From the NCBI GenBank assembly GCA_030024065.1, contig JASEIE010000249.1:1-5882 (forward strand): 5,882 nucleotides of DNA. Reading direction: 5' to 3'. The notes below the pieces were generated by a model. It saw nothing but the letters and a program-made list of their open reading frames with translations. It did no database searches and was not told where the DNA came from. The translations under genes were made by a program, and so were the position numbers. This document shows positions 5,471 to 5,882 of this stretch, piece by piece. Position 1 is the first letter of the stretch; each line of letters opens with the position of its first letter. The DNA comes from Thermodesulfobacteriota bacterium (GTDB lineage Bacteria; Desulfobacterota; BSN033; UBA1163).

Positions 5471-5498
5471 GCAAAATGGGCAATGCAAAATGATCAAT
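5471..5498 (+). repeat. 14-bp tandem repeat on the start of the ligase gene
   Basis: GCAAAATGGGCAAT (5471-5484) is followed directly by GCAAAATGATCAAT (5485-5498), identical at 12 of 14 positions. Each unit contains an ATG. The second ATG (5490) is the likely ligase start. The first, at 5476, is in another frame. CATTG and CAATG (5467-5471, 5480-5484) add a small inverted repeat. Confidence 0.7.
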
Positions 5499-5873
5499 GT
5501 AAATTTGAAACCACAAACCATTATCGAAGCCTTTGAATCGAGGGTGGAGAAACATCCCGATAAAACGGCGATCATTTTTCTTGGGACAAAATTCTCTTAC
5601 TCCAAGATGGGCGAGTATGTGAGAAGATTTGCAGCCGCCCTGTATGAGCTGGGGGTGAGAGAGGGAGAAAAGATGATCATCTATATCCCGAACTCTCCTC
5701 AGTGGGTGATTGCTTGGTTCGGGATTCAGAAGATCGGAGGAATCGCTGTTCCCATCACTCCCATTTATACTTCGTATGATCTCCAGTACATTGCCAGTGA
5801 CAGCGGCGCAGAGACCATTATCTGTGCGGATCATGGGTGTCCAATTAAAAGTCAAATAAAGTTAGCTGGTTAG
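5490..5873 (+). pseudogene. AMP-dependent acyl-CoA synthetase (long-chain or aromatic acid CoA ligase), truncated by a right-hand insertion
   Basis: The family activates a carboxylic acid to an acyl-adenylate and then an acyl-CoA in the cytoplasm. From the ATG at 5490, residues 1-114 match the start of the AMP-binding domain. They include TIIEAFESRVEKHPDKTAII, FSYSKMGEYVRRFAAALYELGV, YIPNSPQWVIAWFGIQKIGG and AVPITPIYTSYDLQYIASDS. The family normally continues for 400 or more residues. Here the match ends after ICAD (Asp114, codon 5829-5831). The remaining 13 residues are unrelated and end at TAG 5871-5873. The ATP-binding SGTTG-type loop and all later motifs are missing, so the product cannot be active. 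Neither of the other two + frames continues the ligase. A TTG at 5469 is an alternative start. No Shine-Dalgarno is visible. It lies 30 nt after livF, probably in the same operon, and suggests the importer carries a carboxylate. Confidence 0.75.
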
Positions 5874-5882
5874 ACATGCTAT
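5835..5882. mobile_element. Probable IS terminus interrupting the ligase gene, runs off the window
   Basis: Ligase homology stops just before this point. The sequence GGGTGTCCAATTAAAAG then begins an AT-rich non-ligase tract. Its start resembles the left element read inward on the minus strand: TGTCC at 5838-5842, two variable bases, then TTAAA, against TGTCCGGTTAAAG at 191-179. Past about 15 bases the two differ, so they are different elements or opposite ends of related ones. No transposase codons are visible in the 48 bases here. The start could lie anywhere from 5832 to 5838. Confidence 0.5.

Noticed and set aside
5466..5855. 129-codon minus-strand frame opposite the ligase fragment
   Set aside because: The + strand has clear AMP-binding family residues over the same stretch. 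The antisense product resembles no family I know.
5824..5882. Group II intron beginning at GTGCG (5824-5828)
   Set aside because: The motif fits the GUGYG 5' end, but these bases encode the expected ligase residues Cys-Ala-Asp. The downstream sequence starts like an IS end.
1..5882. tRNA, rRNA or known riboswitch
   Set aside because: No cloverleaf-like arms, conserved rRNA stretches or recognisable aptamer core were seen by eye in the spacers.

Overview
The window holds one five-gene high-affinity ABC importer of the branched-chain amino acid (Liv/HAAT) type, all on the + strand. The order is periplasmic binding protein (269-1555), LivH permease (1700-2572), LivM permease (2625-3629), LivG ATPase (3626-4426) and LivF ATPase (4701-5459). 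A broken acyl-CoA synthetase/AMP-ligase gene follows (5490-5873). The Sec signal peptide without a lipobox cysteine points to a Gram-negative. The gene order, moderate GC, the LivG variant and the dispersed spacer repeats resemble uncultured Desulfobacterota (former Deltaproteobacteria) that degrade aromatic or fatty acids anaerobically. The taxonomy is an inference from family resemblance, not a measured result.

Both edges look like insertion-sequence material. At the left, the minus strand carries the first 17 codons of a transposase whose N-terminus resembles the DUF4372 domain of IS4-type transposases. It has a good ribosome binding site, and an IS-like terminus lies near 191-196. At the right, the AMP-ligase reading frame loses family resemblance at about codon 114. 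The sequence from about 5835 begins with a motif resembling the left terminus (TGTCC, two variable bases, TTAAA). The importer therefore lies between two IS ends, and the right-hand one appears to have inactivated the ligase.

The spacers carry most of the unusual structure. The gap after the binding-protein gene (1556-1699) has a perfect 10-bp GC-rich hairpin and further inverted repeats, as expected for lowering permease expression relative to the binding protein. The livH-livM gap holds a short degenerate repeat, and livM has no clear Shine-Dalgarno sequence. The livG-livF gap (4427-4700) is a nested repeat island: a palindromic element of about 190 bp flanked by a 7-bp direct repeat appears to sit in the loop of an older hairpin. 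The livF start is preceded by another hairpin that overlaps its ribosome binding site. A 14-bp tandem repeat sits on the ligase start.

Functionally, the binding protein would deliver a small ligand (branched-chain amino acid, amide or carboxylate) to the LivH/LivM channel driven by LivG/LivF. The adjacent ligase suggests, but does not prove, that the ligand is a carboxylic acid activated to a CoA thioester after uptake. I see no convincing evidence of a new biological system. The most notable items are the nested spacer repeat, the IS-bounded module with its broken ligase, and the degenerate LivG signature motif.
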